Of a DNA stretch of 64,000 bases, positions 1 to 8,408 are shown piece after piece. The stretch comes from Candidatus Rokuibacteriota bacterium (GTDB taxonomy: Bacteria > Methylomirabilota > Methylomirabilia > Rokubacteriales > CSP1-6). The DNA lies in contig QHRW01000015.1 of NCBI GenBank assembly GCA_003220265.1, forward strand, positions 1-64,000. Direction: 5' to 3'. The position numbers and the translations under genes were made by a program. The first letter of the stretch is position 1. Each line of letters opens with the position of its first letter. The notes under the pieces are model-generated. The model had not been told where the DNA came from. It did not search any database and saw nothing but the letters and a program-made list of their open reading frames with translations.

Positions 1-70
1 CGATCAGGTCGTACTTCGTCGTGCAGCCGGCGAGCAGCAGCAGCGCGAGGAGGGCGATGACAGGTCGCAT
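1..70 (-). CDS. Lipoprotein, N-terminal fragment
   Basis: The start codon is the ATG read on the minus strand at position 70, and the gene runs off the window edge. The 23 visible codons give a classic lipoprotein signal: Met-Arg, a hydrophobic stretch rich in Leu and Ala, then a lipobox ending LLAGC, so the Cys should be lipidated after signal peptidase II cleavage. The gene lies 15 nt downstream of the giant secreted-protein gene and has an AGGTAGGA-like ribosome binding site in that gap, so the two are probably co-transcribed. The function of the mature protein cannot be seen. Confidence 0.7.
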   Translation of the reverse strand, partial: MRPVIALLALLLLAGCTTKYDLI

Positions 71-85
71 GGCCAGTATCCTACC

Positions 86-3000
86 TCAAGGTGAGACGGT
101 GATCGGCACGTTGCCCTGTGGGACGATACCGAGCTTGATTTTTGCTCCGTTGGTGAGAAGGCCACCGGAGAACGGGATCACCGTGTAGTCGCGGTAGGAT
201 CCCGCATCCGAAACGGCCGTGACAGCGAAGGTGGCGGACTTGACCGGGTTGCTCTCTTCGAACACCCGGATCTGAGCCCCGACCGCGATCGAACCGAGGC
301 TCGTGGAGACATCCTTCGACCCCCGATCGGTCTCATGCACATAGATGTGCGTGATGGAGTCGAAGGTGTCGCTGTTGAAGCGAATGGTACCGGTGTTCGG
401 GGGCGTGCCAGGGGACGTCGAGAAGGCGTACAGCAATATCAGCGTCTCGGGGTACGTCCAGTGGATGGTGACGTCGCCGGCCGCCAGCGGGTCTACCAGC
501 CCGAAAAAGTTCACGTCGGCCACCGAGCTCGGGTCCGGCACCGTCCTCCACGCCGTCAAAAGCGAGAAGTCCCGGGTCGACGGTGTCAGGCACGCCAGAG
601 CGGTGCCCGTCGTGGGTCCCAGGGTCGCCAGCGCCTGAAGCTGCGTGGGGGTGCCGACGGTCACGGGCGCGGCCGGTGACTCCACGGAGACGCCGGTCAC
701 TGCCAGCGGCGTCCCCTGCACGACCCAGCGATTCACGGGTGACAGGTTCGCCGAGCTGACGACGCCCCCGACCGCCGCCTTGATGGCGGCAATGCCGGTG
801 AAGATGCGGAACGACGCCACGATCGGCCCGCCGAAGTCGGACAGACCAAGCGATCGCGCGATGGCGTTGTTCGTCGAACTCCACGTCGCCTGATGGGTGA
901 CGTCGAACGATCCCGGCTGATGAGCGAACGTCGCGCTCGCCCGGCACTCGACCTCGAAGCTGCGCCCGGCCGGCAGGCAGCTCAACGAGCCGCCGGTCTC
1001 GCCGTACGGCGAGCAGTCGACGATCACGGCGCCACTGGCGCCGCCAGGACCGGTCGTGTCGAGCGTGTCCGCAGCGACGATCGCAGTCCCGGTCGCCATG
1101 CTCGTCAGCGTGCTGAAGTTCGCGGTGATCGTCGCGGTGCCGAAGCCGGCGCCGGTCACCAGCCCGGTAGTCCTGATCACCGTGGCCACCGAGAGATTGC
1201 TCGACGTCCAGATCGCCCTGGCGCTGACGTCCTGTGTGGTCAGATCCGAGAAGGTGGCGATTGCGGAATACTGCCGCAGGGCGCCCTTGGCCAGCGGCAC
1301 GGTCTCGTCAGCCGACGCCGCCCGCACGGCGACCGACCTGACGGTCGGGCGGAACGTCGCCACGATCGTGCGATTCGCGGTCAGGGTGAACGAGCAGTTG
1401 CCGCCGACAATCGCCGTGCACCCGGCCCACCTGACGAATTCGCCCACGAATCCGCCCTGCGGATCGCTCTTCGGCGTCGCCTGCAGCAGGACCGGCGTGC
1501 CGTAGTTCACGATCGACAGGCAGTTGACGCTCTCGCAGTTGACGAGGCCGTCGAGGCCCGTGACCGTGCCGGGACCCGAGACGTTCACCGTGAGGCCGAG
1601 GCGTTGCAACGCGTACTCGGCGACCACCGACTTGTTGGCGTCGATGGTGAGCGGGCACGACGCGTTCGTCCCGCGGAAGGCGCAGTCGCCGAGCCAGCGG
1701 AACGTGCGACCGGTCGGCGGTGCGCTGCGCGAGAACGTCACCGGCGTCCCCGCGAGGTAATCCGCGGTGCAAACGGCGCCGCAGTTGATGCTGGTGGCGG
1801 TGATCGTGCCAGGCGCGGCATTGCCCTGGCGCGTGACGGTCACGCCGAACACCCGCTTGAAGGTCGCCGTCACGGAGTGGTTCGCCGTCATCGTCGGCTT
1901 GCACGTGGTGACGCTGGTGCCGGTGCAGTCCTGCGACCAGCCGGTGAACTTGAAGCCCGGCGCCGCCAGCGGCGTCAGCGTCGCGATCGTCCCGTAGGGG
2001 AAGAGCTGCGGGCACATGCTGTCGGCATTGCAGACGAAGCCCCCAGGCCCCGTCACACTGCCGTTGCCGACGACCCTCACCTGCAGGGTCTTCAGTTGGA
2101 TCGAGAAGTTCGCCGCGAACGTGAGCGGATTCACGGTGCTGGCGTTGAACGAGCAGAGCCGTCCGGGGCAATCCCGATCGCCGGACCAGCCGATGAAGTC
2201 CCAGCCCACGGCCGGCGCCGGCGTGAGCGTCACCAGCACGTTGCGCGCGAAGTCGAAGGCGGCCGAGGTGCAGGGGAGCGCGCAGCTGATGCCACCCGGC
2301 GCGGAGGTGACCGTGCCCTGGCCGGTCTTGGTGAGGCTCACGGCCGTGACGTCGCGGTAGGTGGGCGTCACGGTGCGGTTGGCGGTCATGGTGAAGGAGC
2401 AGTTAGTGCCGACGACCGAGGTGCAGCCGGTCCAACTCACGAAGCGGCTGCCGGGAATCGGCGTCGCCAGCAGCTTGACCGGCGTGCCGTGGTTGAGCGT
2501 GGCCGTGCAGTCGGGCCCGCCAGCGCCACAGTCGACCGGGTCCGGAAGCGGATCGACGTTGCCGACGTTGCCGTTCGATCGCGGCGTGACCGTGAGGACG
2601 TACGGGATCAGGTTGAAGGTCGCCGTTACCGACTGGTTCGTGACCGTCACCGATCGGTTGGTGCCCGACACCGTGAACGTGCACGCCCCGCTCGGCTGGC
2701 CGTCGCAGACGTCGCCCGTCCAGCCGCTGAACCGCGTGCCGGTCGGAGCGGCCGGCGTGAGCGTGACGCGCGTGCCGGTGAAGATCTCCTCGAAGCAATT
2801 CGTGCCGCACGCGATGCCGGGGCCGCTCACGTTCCCGCTGCCGTTGCCGGTCTTCAGCACGCTCACGCCCGTGATGCCGCGGAAGAGCGCCGTGCTGCTG
2901 GTGTTGGCGAGCGCCACGAACTCGCAGGTGGCGTTCGTCCGGCCGCCGCACGGGCCGCCCGACCAGTTGAGGAACCGGTTGCCGGGCTCCGGCGTGGCCT

Positions 3001-4810
3001 GGAGCACCACGCGCGTCCCGTCTGGCACATCGACGGCGCAGATCCCGGTGTTGCCCAGACCGCAGCTCAGACCAGCACCGGCCACGCTGCCCACCGTGCC
3101 CTGCCCGAACGTTCCCGAAGGCGTCGCCGCCGTGACGCGGACGCCGAAGTACTTGAACGACGCCCTCACCTGCGTGGTGGCGGCCGTGAGGTCGAGCGTG
3201 CAGGTCGGGTCGAGGCCGCGGAACGCGCAGGCGCCGCCCCAGCCGGCAAACCTGCCGCCGGAGAGTGCGGTGGCGGTAAGCGTCACGGACATGCCACTCG
3301 GAAAATGGCCGGTGCACGAGCCGTTCGTGCAGTCGATCCCGACGGGATCGGTGGTGACCGTGCCGTTGCCGGTCGTGACCACCTGCAGCGTGGAGGTGAG
3401 CCCGTCGAAGAGTTGGCGGAGGAACACCTGCGTCCTGGAGTCGACGCGTCCGTCCAGCCACGCCACGACGGGCACGCCGGCGGTCGCGGTTGCGCCCGTC
3501 GGCGTCAGGGCGAGGCCGGTGAAGCCGGCTCCCACCGTGGCGTCGCTGATTCCCGTCGCGCTGCCCGAATGGAGGCCGATGTCCTCCCAGGCATTAGTGC
3601 CGTTCCAGCGGCGCACGAACACCTGCGGGACCGGCGACGACGGCGTGGACGCAGTCCACGCCACCACCGGGCGGCCGTCGGGGCCGGCAGCGATCTCTCC
3701 GGGGCCGTTGTCCGCCGAGGGGCCGTTGAATCCGCTGCCGGTCGCCGAGCCGGCCAGCTCTACCCAGCTCGAGCCGTTCCACACGCGGACCCAGAGGTAG
3801 GAAGGAGGACCGGCACCGAGAGGCTGTTCTTCCCACGCGACCGCAAGGCGGCCGTTCGGCAGGGCGGCGATCGACGGGCTGAGCGAGACCCCGACACTGT
3901 TGCTTACCCCGCCGGGACCTCCGCGGATGGGCCCGCTGAGCGAGCTCACTGTCGGAACGGCGGGACCCACGGCCTTCCAGGCTGAGCCATTCCAGCGCGT
4001 CACGTAGATGTCGCTGGGCGACACGCCCGCGTCGTTATCGGTGACGTAGGCGAATGCGACGACCGGTGCTCCGGTCGAGTCGATTGTGAGCCCGGGCGTA
4101 GCTGCTGAGTGCAGGATGTCGCTCGCTCCCGCCCTGAAGCTGACCGCGTTGCTGGCGCCCCCGCCGCTGAAGTCGCTGCCGACGAACTCCCAGACCGTGC
4201 CGTTCCAGCGCCGCACGTAAACCTGCGTCGTGTTCTCGACGACCGCGGGGATCGTGCCGGTGACCTGGCCGTTGACGGCCGAACCGAGAAACGCGACGAC
4301 TGGTCGGCCGTCGGCCCCGACGGCCAGCGCGAACGACGACGTGCCGGGGTTGCCGTCGCTGATGTCGCCCGGCGAGTCCGAGCCCACCTCGTCGAACGTG
4401 TCGCCGTCGAACGCGCGCTTGCGCAGGTGGATCTCGACGTGGCCGTTGGCGTCGACCTGGAGCCAGGCAAGGAAGATGTCGCCGGCCGGTGAGAGGCGGA
4501 CCTGCGGGTAGGAACCCTGGGCGCCGCCTGTGCTCAGCGTCTCCCATGCCGAGCCGTTCCAGCGCTTGACCACGATCGGTCCCCTGGACGCCGTGAAATC
4601 CGCGCCCTCGGCGTAGACGACGACGGGCCGTCCGTCGTCGCCGACGGCGACCGAGGTGCCGAGAATGAACGTGGGCGGAGGCGTCTGGCTGATGCCGTCG
4701 CCGCTCGCGGAGCCGCCGAGCTCCTGCCAGAACGGGCTGACGCCCGCGTGCGCCGGCATCGCGAGCAGCAGCACGACCAGCAACGCCAGAACGAGAAACG
4801 AACCACGCAC
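86..4810 (-). CDS. Giant secreted repeat protein with InlB-type B-repeats
   Basis: About 1,574 aa if it starts at the GTG at 4810. That start puts a clean signal peptide (about 23 aa, ending MPAHA) at the N-terminus and leaves about 146 bp to the divergent gene; an in-frame ATG at 4945 would add an Arg-rich leader and leave 11 bp. Residues 30-470 contain repeated WNGSxW/WNGTxW blades suggesting a propeller. Residues 473-1157 hold eight repeats of about 85 aa of the divergent InlB B-repeat type, each with an 'F.GW.G.C' core and usually four cysteines. A BIG2-like Ig domain follows (about 1160-1243), then an unassigned C-terminus. By hand count there are 29 N-X-S/T sequons, notable beside an oligosaccharyltransferase gene. 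Probably exported and disulfide-rich; an adhesin or matrix role is inferred. No membrane anchor or sorting signal is visible. Confidence 0.8.
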   Translation of the reverse strand: MRGSFLVLALLVVLLLAMPAHAGVSPFWQELGGSASGDGISQTPPPTFILGTSVAVGDDGRPVVVYAEGADFTASRGPIVVKRWNGSAWETLSTGGAQGSYPQVRLSPAGDIFLAWLQVDANGHVEIHLRKRAFDGDTFDEVGSDSPGDISDGNPGTSSFALAVGADGRPVVAFLGSAVNGQVTGTIPAVVENTTQVYVRRWNGTVWEFVGSDFSGGGASNAVSFRAGASDILHSAATPGLTIDSTGAPVVAFAYVTDNDAGVSPSDIYVTRWNGSAWKAVGPAVPTVSSLSGPIRGGPGGVSNSVGVSLSPSIAALPNGRLAVAWEEQPLGAGPPSYLWVRVWNGSSWVELAGSATGSGFNGPSADNGPGEIAAGPDGRPVVAWTASTPSSPVPQVFVRRWNGTNAWEDIGLHSGSATGISDATVGAGFTGLALTPTGATATAGVPVVAWLDGRVDSRTQVFLRQLFDGLTSTLQVVTTGNGTVTTDPVGIDCTNGSCTGHFPSGMSVTLTATALSGGRFAGWGGACAFRGLDPTCTLDLTAATTQVRASFKYFGVRVTAATPSGTFGQGTVGSVAGAGLSCGLGNTGICAVDVPDGTRVVLQATPEPGNRFLNWSGGPCGGRTNATCEFVALANTSSTALFRGITGVSVLKTGNGSGNVSGPGIACGTNCFEEIFTGTRVTLTPAAPTGTRFSGWTGDVCDGQPSGACTFTVSGTNRSVTVTNQSVTATFNLIPYVLTVTPRSNGNVGNVDPLPDPVDCGAGGPDCTATLNHGTPVKLLATPIPGSRFVSWTGCTSVVGTNCSFTMTANRTVTPTYRDVTAVSLTKTGQGTVTSAPGGISCALPCTSAAFDFARNVLVTLTPAPAVGWDFIGWSGDRDCPGRLCSFNASTVNPLTFAANFSIQLKTLQVRVVGNGSVTGPGGFVCNADSMCPQLFPYGTIATLTPLAAPGFKFTGWSQDCTGTSVTTCKPTMTANHSVTATFKRVFGVTVTRQGNAAPGTITATSINCGAVCTADYLAGTPVTFSRSAPPTGRTFRWLGDCAFRGTNASCPLTIDANKSVVAEYALQRLGLTVNVSGPGTVTGLDGLVNCESVNCLSIVNYGTPVLLQATPKSDPQGGFVGEFVRWAGCTAIVGGNCSFTLTANRTIVATFRPTVRSVAVRAASADETVPLAKGALRQYSAIATFSDLTTQDVSARAIWTSSNLSVATVIRTTGLVTGAGFGTATITANFSTLTSMATGTAIVAADTLDTTGPGGASGAVIVDCSPYGETGGSLSCLPAGRSFEVECRASATFAHQPGSFDVTHQATWSSTNNAIARSLGLSDFGGPIVASFRIFTGIAAIKAAVGGVVSSANLSPVNRWVVQGTPLAVTGVSVESPAAPVTVGTPTQLQALATLGPTTGTALACLTPSTRDFSLLTAWRTVPDPSSVADVNFFGLVDPLAAGDVTIHWTYPETLILLYAFSTSPGTPPNTGTIRFNSDTFDSITHIYVHETDRGSKDVSTSLGSIAVGAQIRVFEESNPVKSATFAVTAVSDAGSYRDYTVIPFSGGLLTNGAKIKLGIVPQGNVPITVSP

Positions 4811-4878
4811 GCGACCGGCCAGGACGGATCCCCCTCGATTGCGACCGGCACTGCGGTGTGCGACCCGGGCAGGCGTCG

Positions 4879-4915
4879 CGGCGGACGCCCGACTATAGCA
4901 GTTCGGCGTCCGCCG
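4879..4915. promoter_or_regulatory. 11-bp perfect inverted repeat in divergent intergenic region
   Basis: The left arm CGGCGGACGCC (4879-4889) and right arm GGCGTCCGCCG (4905-4915) are exact reverse complements separated by 15 nt. The spacer contains, on the minus strand, a TATAGT hexamer (4892-4897) that would suit a -10 box for the secreted-protein gene; no convincing -35 is seen. It could be an operator controlling both divergent genes or a transcript hairpin. Confidence 0.45.
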
Positions 4916-4927
4916 GCTGCTAGCCGG
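4913..4927. repeat. Short perfect palindrome CCGGCT-GCT-AGCCGG
   Basis: Six-base arms around a 3-nt centre overlap the right arm of the larger inverted repeat by 3 nt and lie 30 nt before the ALG2-like start codon. It may be a second binding half-site or a small 5' hairpin. Function is unknown. Confidence 0.35.
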
Positions 4928-4956
4928 AGAAGAACGGAGTAACATTCCTGGCCCCG

Positions 4957-6150
4957 ATGCCGATCGCCCCCCTCCGCGTCGCGTTCGTCCGCCCCGGCCT
5001 GGGGATCGGGGGCGCCGAGCGCCTGGTGGTCGATGCGGCCCTCGAGCTCGGCGCCCGCGGCCATGACGTGACGCTCTACGTGGGGGACCGGCAGGAGGCC
5101 CAGCTCGACGAGGTGAAGGCCGGCCGGGTCCGGGTGGTCGCGGTCGGCGGGCGGCTGCCGGCCCACGTGGCCCAGCGGCTCCGCGCGCCGGCGGCCATCC
5201 TCCGCGCGGCGTGGGCGGCGCGCGCGCTGGCCCGCGCGCGGCCGGCGCCCGACGTCGTCGTCGTCGACCTCGTGCCCCACGTCATCCCGCTGCTGCGCCG
5301 TCTGATCCGCGCGCCGGTCGCCTGCTACTGCCACTTTCCCGACCTGCTGCTGGCGCCGCGCCGGCGCGGGCTCTACGCGCTCTACCGCGCGCCGCTGGAT
5401 CGCCTGGAGGAGCGCGGGCTCGCCGCCGCCGATCGTGTGCTGGTCAACAGCCGGTTCACGGCCTCGGTGGTGCAGGTGACGTTTCCCCGTCTCGACGCCG
5501 CGGCGTTCGACGTCGTCCATCCCGGCGTCGAGGTGGGCGCGGCGCCGCCGGCGCCGCCGGCGGGTGAGCCGCTGATCCTGTCGGTCAACCGATTCGATCC
5601 CACGAAGAACCTCGGGCTGGCCGTCGACGCCCTCGGCGCGCTGCGCGAGCGGATGCCGGGGCCGGCGTTCGCGGGCGTGCGGCTCGTGCTGGCCGGCCAT
5701 TTCGACGCGCGGCTGGCCGAGACGCGCGCGCTCGGCGCCGAGCTCGAGGCGCGCGCGGCCCGGCTCGGACTGGAGCGCCAGGTCACGCTGGCGCGCTCAC
5801 CGAGCGATGCCGAGCGCCGCGCGTTGCTCGCGCGCGCGGCCTGCGTGGTCTACACGCCGCTGGCCGAGCACTTCGGGATCGTGCCGCTGGAAGCCATGGC
5901 GGCGGCGCGCCCGGTGGTCGCCGTCAACCGCGGCGGGCCGACCGAGACAATCGTCGACGGCGAGACGGGCTGGCTCGCCTCGCCCACCTCCGACGCATTC
6001 GCCACCGCGCTGGCGCGCGTGCTCGGCGATCCGGCCGCCGCGCGACGGATGGGCGAAGCCGGTTGGGTCCACGTCCGCGACAATTTTTCGCGCCGGGCCT
6101 TCGGCGGTCGAATGGAGACCGTGCTGGCGGCGCTGGCCCGCGCGGGCTAG
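4957..6150 (+). CDS. ALG2-like GT4 mannosyltransferase
   Basis: 397 aa, full length for a GT-B family 4 enzyme. The N-terminus has the glycine-rich block PGLGIGGAERLVVDAA; residues about 120-175 contain CYCHFPDLLL, LYRAPLDRLEE and VLVNSRFTA. The C-terminal donor domain has SVNRFDPTKNLGLAVDAL and EHFGIVPLEAM followed by NRGGPTETI. These blocks match eukaryotic ALG2 (GDP-Man:Man1GlcNAc2-PP-dolichol mannosyltransferase) more specifically than generic GT4 enzymes; the comparison is from memory, not from a search. The likely role is adding hexoses to a lipid-linked oligosaccharide on the cytoplasmic face. It converges on the oligosaccharyltransferase gene, overlapping it by 4 nt at the 3' ends. 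The actual sugar specificity is unknown. Confidence 0.85.
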   Translation: MPIAPLRVAFVRPGLGIGGAERLVVDAALELGARGHDVTLYVGDRQEAQLDEVKAGRVRVVAVGGRLPAHVAQRLRAPAAILRAAWAARALARARPAPDVVVVDLVPHVIPLLRRLIRAPVACYCHFPDLLLAPRRRGLYALYRAPLDRLEERGLAAADRVLVNSRFTASVVQVTFPRLDAAAFDVVHPGVEVGAAPPAPPAGEPLILSVNRFDPTKNLGLAVDALGALRERMPGPAFAGVRLVLAGHFDARLAETRALGAELEARAARLGLERQVTLARSPSDAERRALLARAACVVYTPLAEHFGIVPLEAMAAARPVVAVNRGGPTETIVDGETGWLASPTSDAFATALARVLGDPAAARRMGEAGWVHVRDNFSRRAFGGRMETVLAALARAG

Positions 6151-8408
6151 GACCTGTAGCCCAGGTACTCGAACACGCGCACGGCGGGCGTGGCGCCCGG
6201 CGATTCGTGGATCAGCCGGAAGCGCGTGAGGGCCTCGATCGGCACCGGCGACTCCTTGGGATTGAGCCCGACGATGACCCGCCCCGTGTGACCCTGGCGA
6301 TCGAGGTAGCCGGCGGCGCCCTCGTAGGTCTTGAAGCGGCGCGACTCGAGGATCTCCTTGGTCGTGGTGCCGTCGCCGTTCGCGTGATCGCGGTACGTCA
6401 CCACGTACGTCGTGTCGTTGGGGACGTAGGGCCCGCCACGGTAGACGTACAGCCGCACCATCAGCGTCTGGTAGTACTCCGGATGGAACAGCACGAGCGG
6501 GCCGAGCTGACCGCTCTTGGGATCCTTGGTGAGAAACGTCTCCCAGTAGCGGCCCACGTTCTTGCCGGCCCACCACACCATCGTCTCGAACTTGCCCTGC
6601 ACGACGTCGCCGCGCGGCAGGATCGGCACCTCGGCGTGCGCAATGACGTAGCGCGTGCGCGTGTCGTCGAGGATCTTGACCGCCTCGCCCTCGTCGGTGG
6701 CGGTGAAGAAGCGGCCGGCCGTCTCCGCGCCGGCTTGCGTCGGGTTGGCCACCGGCACGCGGCGCGCGAGCCGGATGATCTCGTAGCCGTAGTCCCACCA
6801 CGTCATCACCGTGTAGGAAGCGCCCAGCGTTTCCCCCGGACGGTAGCGCGCGAAGTAGTAGTCGTTCGCGGCGAAGGGCTCCGGCGTGTTGTCGCGCAGC
6901 CACTCGAGCGAGACGCGATAGCCCTCGGCGAGCCCCAGGTTGTTGGCGGCCATGGGCCGGGCCAGCAGCGCGCTCGGCACCATCACGATCGCGACGAGCA
7001 CCACGACGGCCACGATCTGCAGCCAGAGACGCGGGGCGTCGGGATCGCCGGTGTTGCGTGTCCGCGCGCGGCGCGCGTCGGCGCGCGAGCGCGGCGGGCG
7101 GCGCGCGGGGGCCGACCACGCCCACGCGAGCATCGCGCTGCAGGCCCACCCCGTCAGCAGCGCCATGTTGAGGTTCAGGTAGTAGCCGAAGCGGTTCTGG
7201 CCCAGCGTGGCCGCGTACATCAGCGCGCTCCACACGACCAGCAGCACCAGCGGCGGCTTCGCGGTGCGCGCCGCCCGCCCGCCGAGCCAGCCGAGCGCGC
7301 CGAGCGCGATGAAGAACGGCGGGCCGAACACCGCGAACGGCACCCACAGCGAGGCCGTGCCCGTCATGAAGAGCAGCGGGCGGATCTCGCTCACCGTGAA
7401 CGCGGTGCTGCTGGGACGGAAGCGCTGCAGGTCGGTGAGGATCTGCGCGGACAGCCCGGGCGCGGCGAGGCGAAAGGCCACCACGCCCCCCACGCTGAGC
7501 ACGACGAGGGCCGCCACGAGCGCGCCGCGTGGCGTCCCGAGTGCCCGCAGGAGGCGATGGCCCCCCGCGAGCGCGCCGATCAGGCCGAGCGCGGCGGCCA
7601 CCGACGTCATCTGGACGGCGAAGCGCCAGAGCGTGCGATCTTGAAGACTCAGCAGCGTGAGCAGCGCGACGCCCAGCGCGGGGAGCAGCACCGGCGCCAC
7701 CCGATCCTCCGCCTCGCGACGCGCGTCGTCGAGCACGTACTGCACGACGCCCCACGCGCACAGCACGAACACGAGCAGGGCGCCGCCGCTCCACGCCATG
7801 AGATAGGCGCTGAGCATGACGCCGGTGAGCCCGCCGCGCAGCAGCCGCGTGCGCAGAGTCTCTGCCTGCAGCGCCATCACCGCGGCCAGGATCGTCAGCG
7901 ACGTCAGCAGTGCCTCCGCCACGTGATGGTCGGTGAAGCCCAGCACCGAGCGCGCCAGGAGCTGGCCCGGCGCGATGGCGAGCAGCGCCGCGGCCAGCAG
8001 GCCCGCGCGGCGGTCGAACAGCCGCTGACCGATGAAGTAGACGGGCAGCACGGTGAGCGCGCCGAGGATCGGCGGCGTCAGCGCGCCCACCACCTCGATC
8101 GTGCGCGGCGACGGCGCGCCGAGGCCGAGCACGAGCACCACGGCGCCGACGAAGAGATCGAAGAGCAGCGGCACCGCCACCGTCGGCGCCGGCGCGCCGA
8201 GGTAGGGATCGACGTTGGCGCGATGGGGGAAGTTGTGCGTGAGGTTCTCGATGAGGCGCATGTGGTACCAGGCATCGCTGTCCTGGTAGTTCACGCCCTC
8301 GCCGGTGAACACCGCGCGCCAGAGAAAGACGGTGCGGGCCAGGAACGCGGTCAGCACGATCAGCGCGAGCAGGCCCACGTGGGCGCGCGCGGCCAGGCGC
8401 TCACGCAT
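6147..8408 (-). CDS. Oligosaccharyltransferase, STT3/AglB/PglB family
   Basis: 753 aa. The first 400 or so residues form many transmembrane helices, followed by a large C-terminal soluble domain. Hallmarks of the family are visible: DSD at 43-45 in the first external loop (metal and substrate binding), a second acidic motif TDHHVAE, TVSE at 338-341 (the SVSE/TIXE loop) and WWDYG at 537-541, which recognises the +2 Ser/Thr of the sequon. A KFETM stretch beyond WWDYG may be a degenerate DK-type motif, closer to archaeal/eukaryotic than to Campylobacter MI-type; this is tentative. The enzyme should transfer a polyprenyl-PP-linked glycan to Asn in N-X-S/T outside the cytoplasmic membrane. It overlaps the upstream ALG1-like gene by 8 nt, so the two are translationally coupled. 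Confidence 0.93.
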   Translation of the reverse strand: MRERLAARAHVGLLALIVLTAFLARTVFLWRAVFTGEGVNYQDSDAWYHMRLIENLTHNFPHRANVDPYLGAPAPTVAVPLLFDLFVGAVVLVLGLGAPSPRTIEVVGALTPPILGALTVLPVYFIGQRLFDRRAGLLAAALLAIAPGQLLARSVLGFTDHHVAEALLTSLTILAAVMALQAETLRTRLLRGGLTGVMLSAYLMAWSGGALLVFVLCAWGVVQYVLDDARREAEDRVAPVLLPALGVALLTLLSLQDRTLWRFAVQMTSVAAALGLIGALAGGHRLLRALGTPRGALVAALVVLSVGGVVAFRLAAPGLSAQILTDLQRFRPSSTAFTVSEIRPLLFMTGTASLWVPFAVFGPPFFIALGALGWLGGRAARTAKPPLVLLVVWSALMYAATLGQNRFGYYLNLNMALLTGWACSAMLAWAWSAPARRPPRSRADARRARTRNTGDPDAPRLWLQIVAVVVLVAIVMVPSALLARPMAANNLGLAEGYRVSLEWLRDNTPEPFAANDYYFARYRPGETLGASYTVMTWWDYGYEIIRLARRVPVANPTQAGAETAGRFFTATDEGEAVKILDDTRTRYVIAHAEVPILPRGDVVQGKFETMVWWAGKNVGRYWETFLTKDPKSGQLGPLVLFHPEYYQTLMVRLYVYRGGPYVPNDTTYVVTYRDHANGDGTTTKEILESRRFKTYEGAAGYLDRQGHTGRVIVGLNPKESPVPIEALTRFRLIHESPGATPAVRVFEYLGYRS

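Noticed and set aside
893-3985. 1,030-aa plus-strand ORF opposite the giant secreted protein
   Set aside because: It is an antisense shadow of a clearly repetitive, signal-bearing gene; the translation is Arg-rich with no recognisable domain.
4811-4945. Extended N-terminus of the giant secreted protein from ATG 4945
   Set aside because: It would precede the signal peptide by 45 Arg/Ser-rich residues and leave only 11 bp for the divergent promoter.
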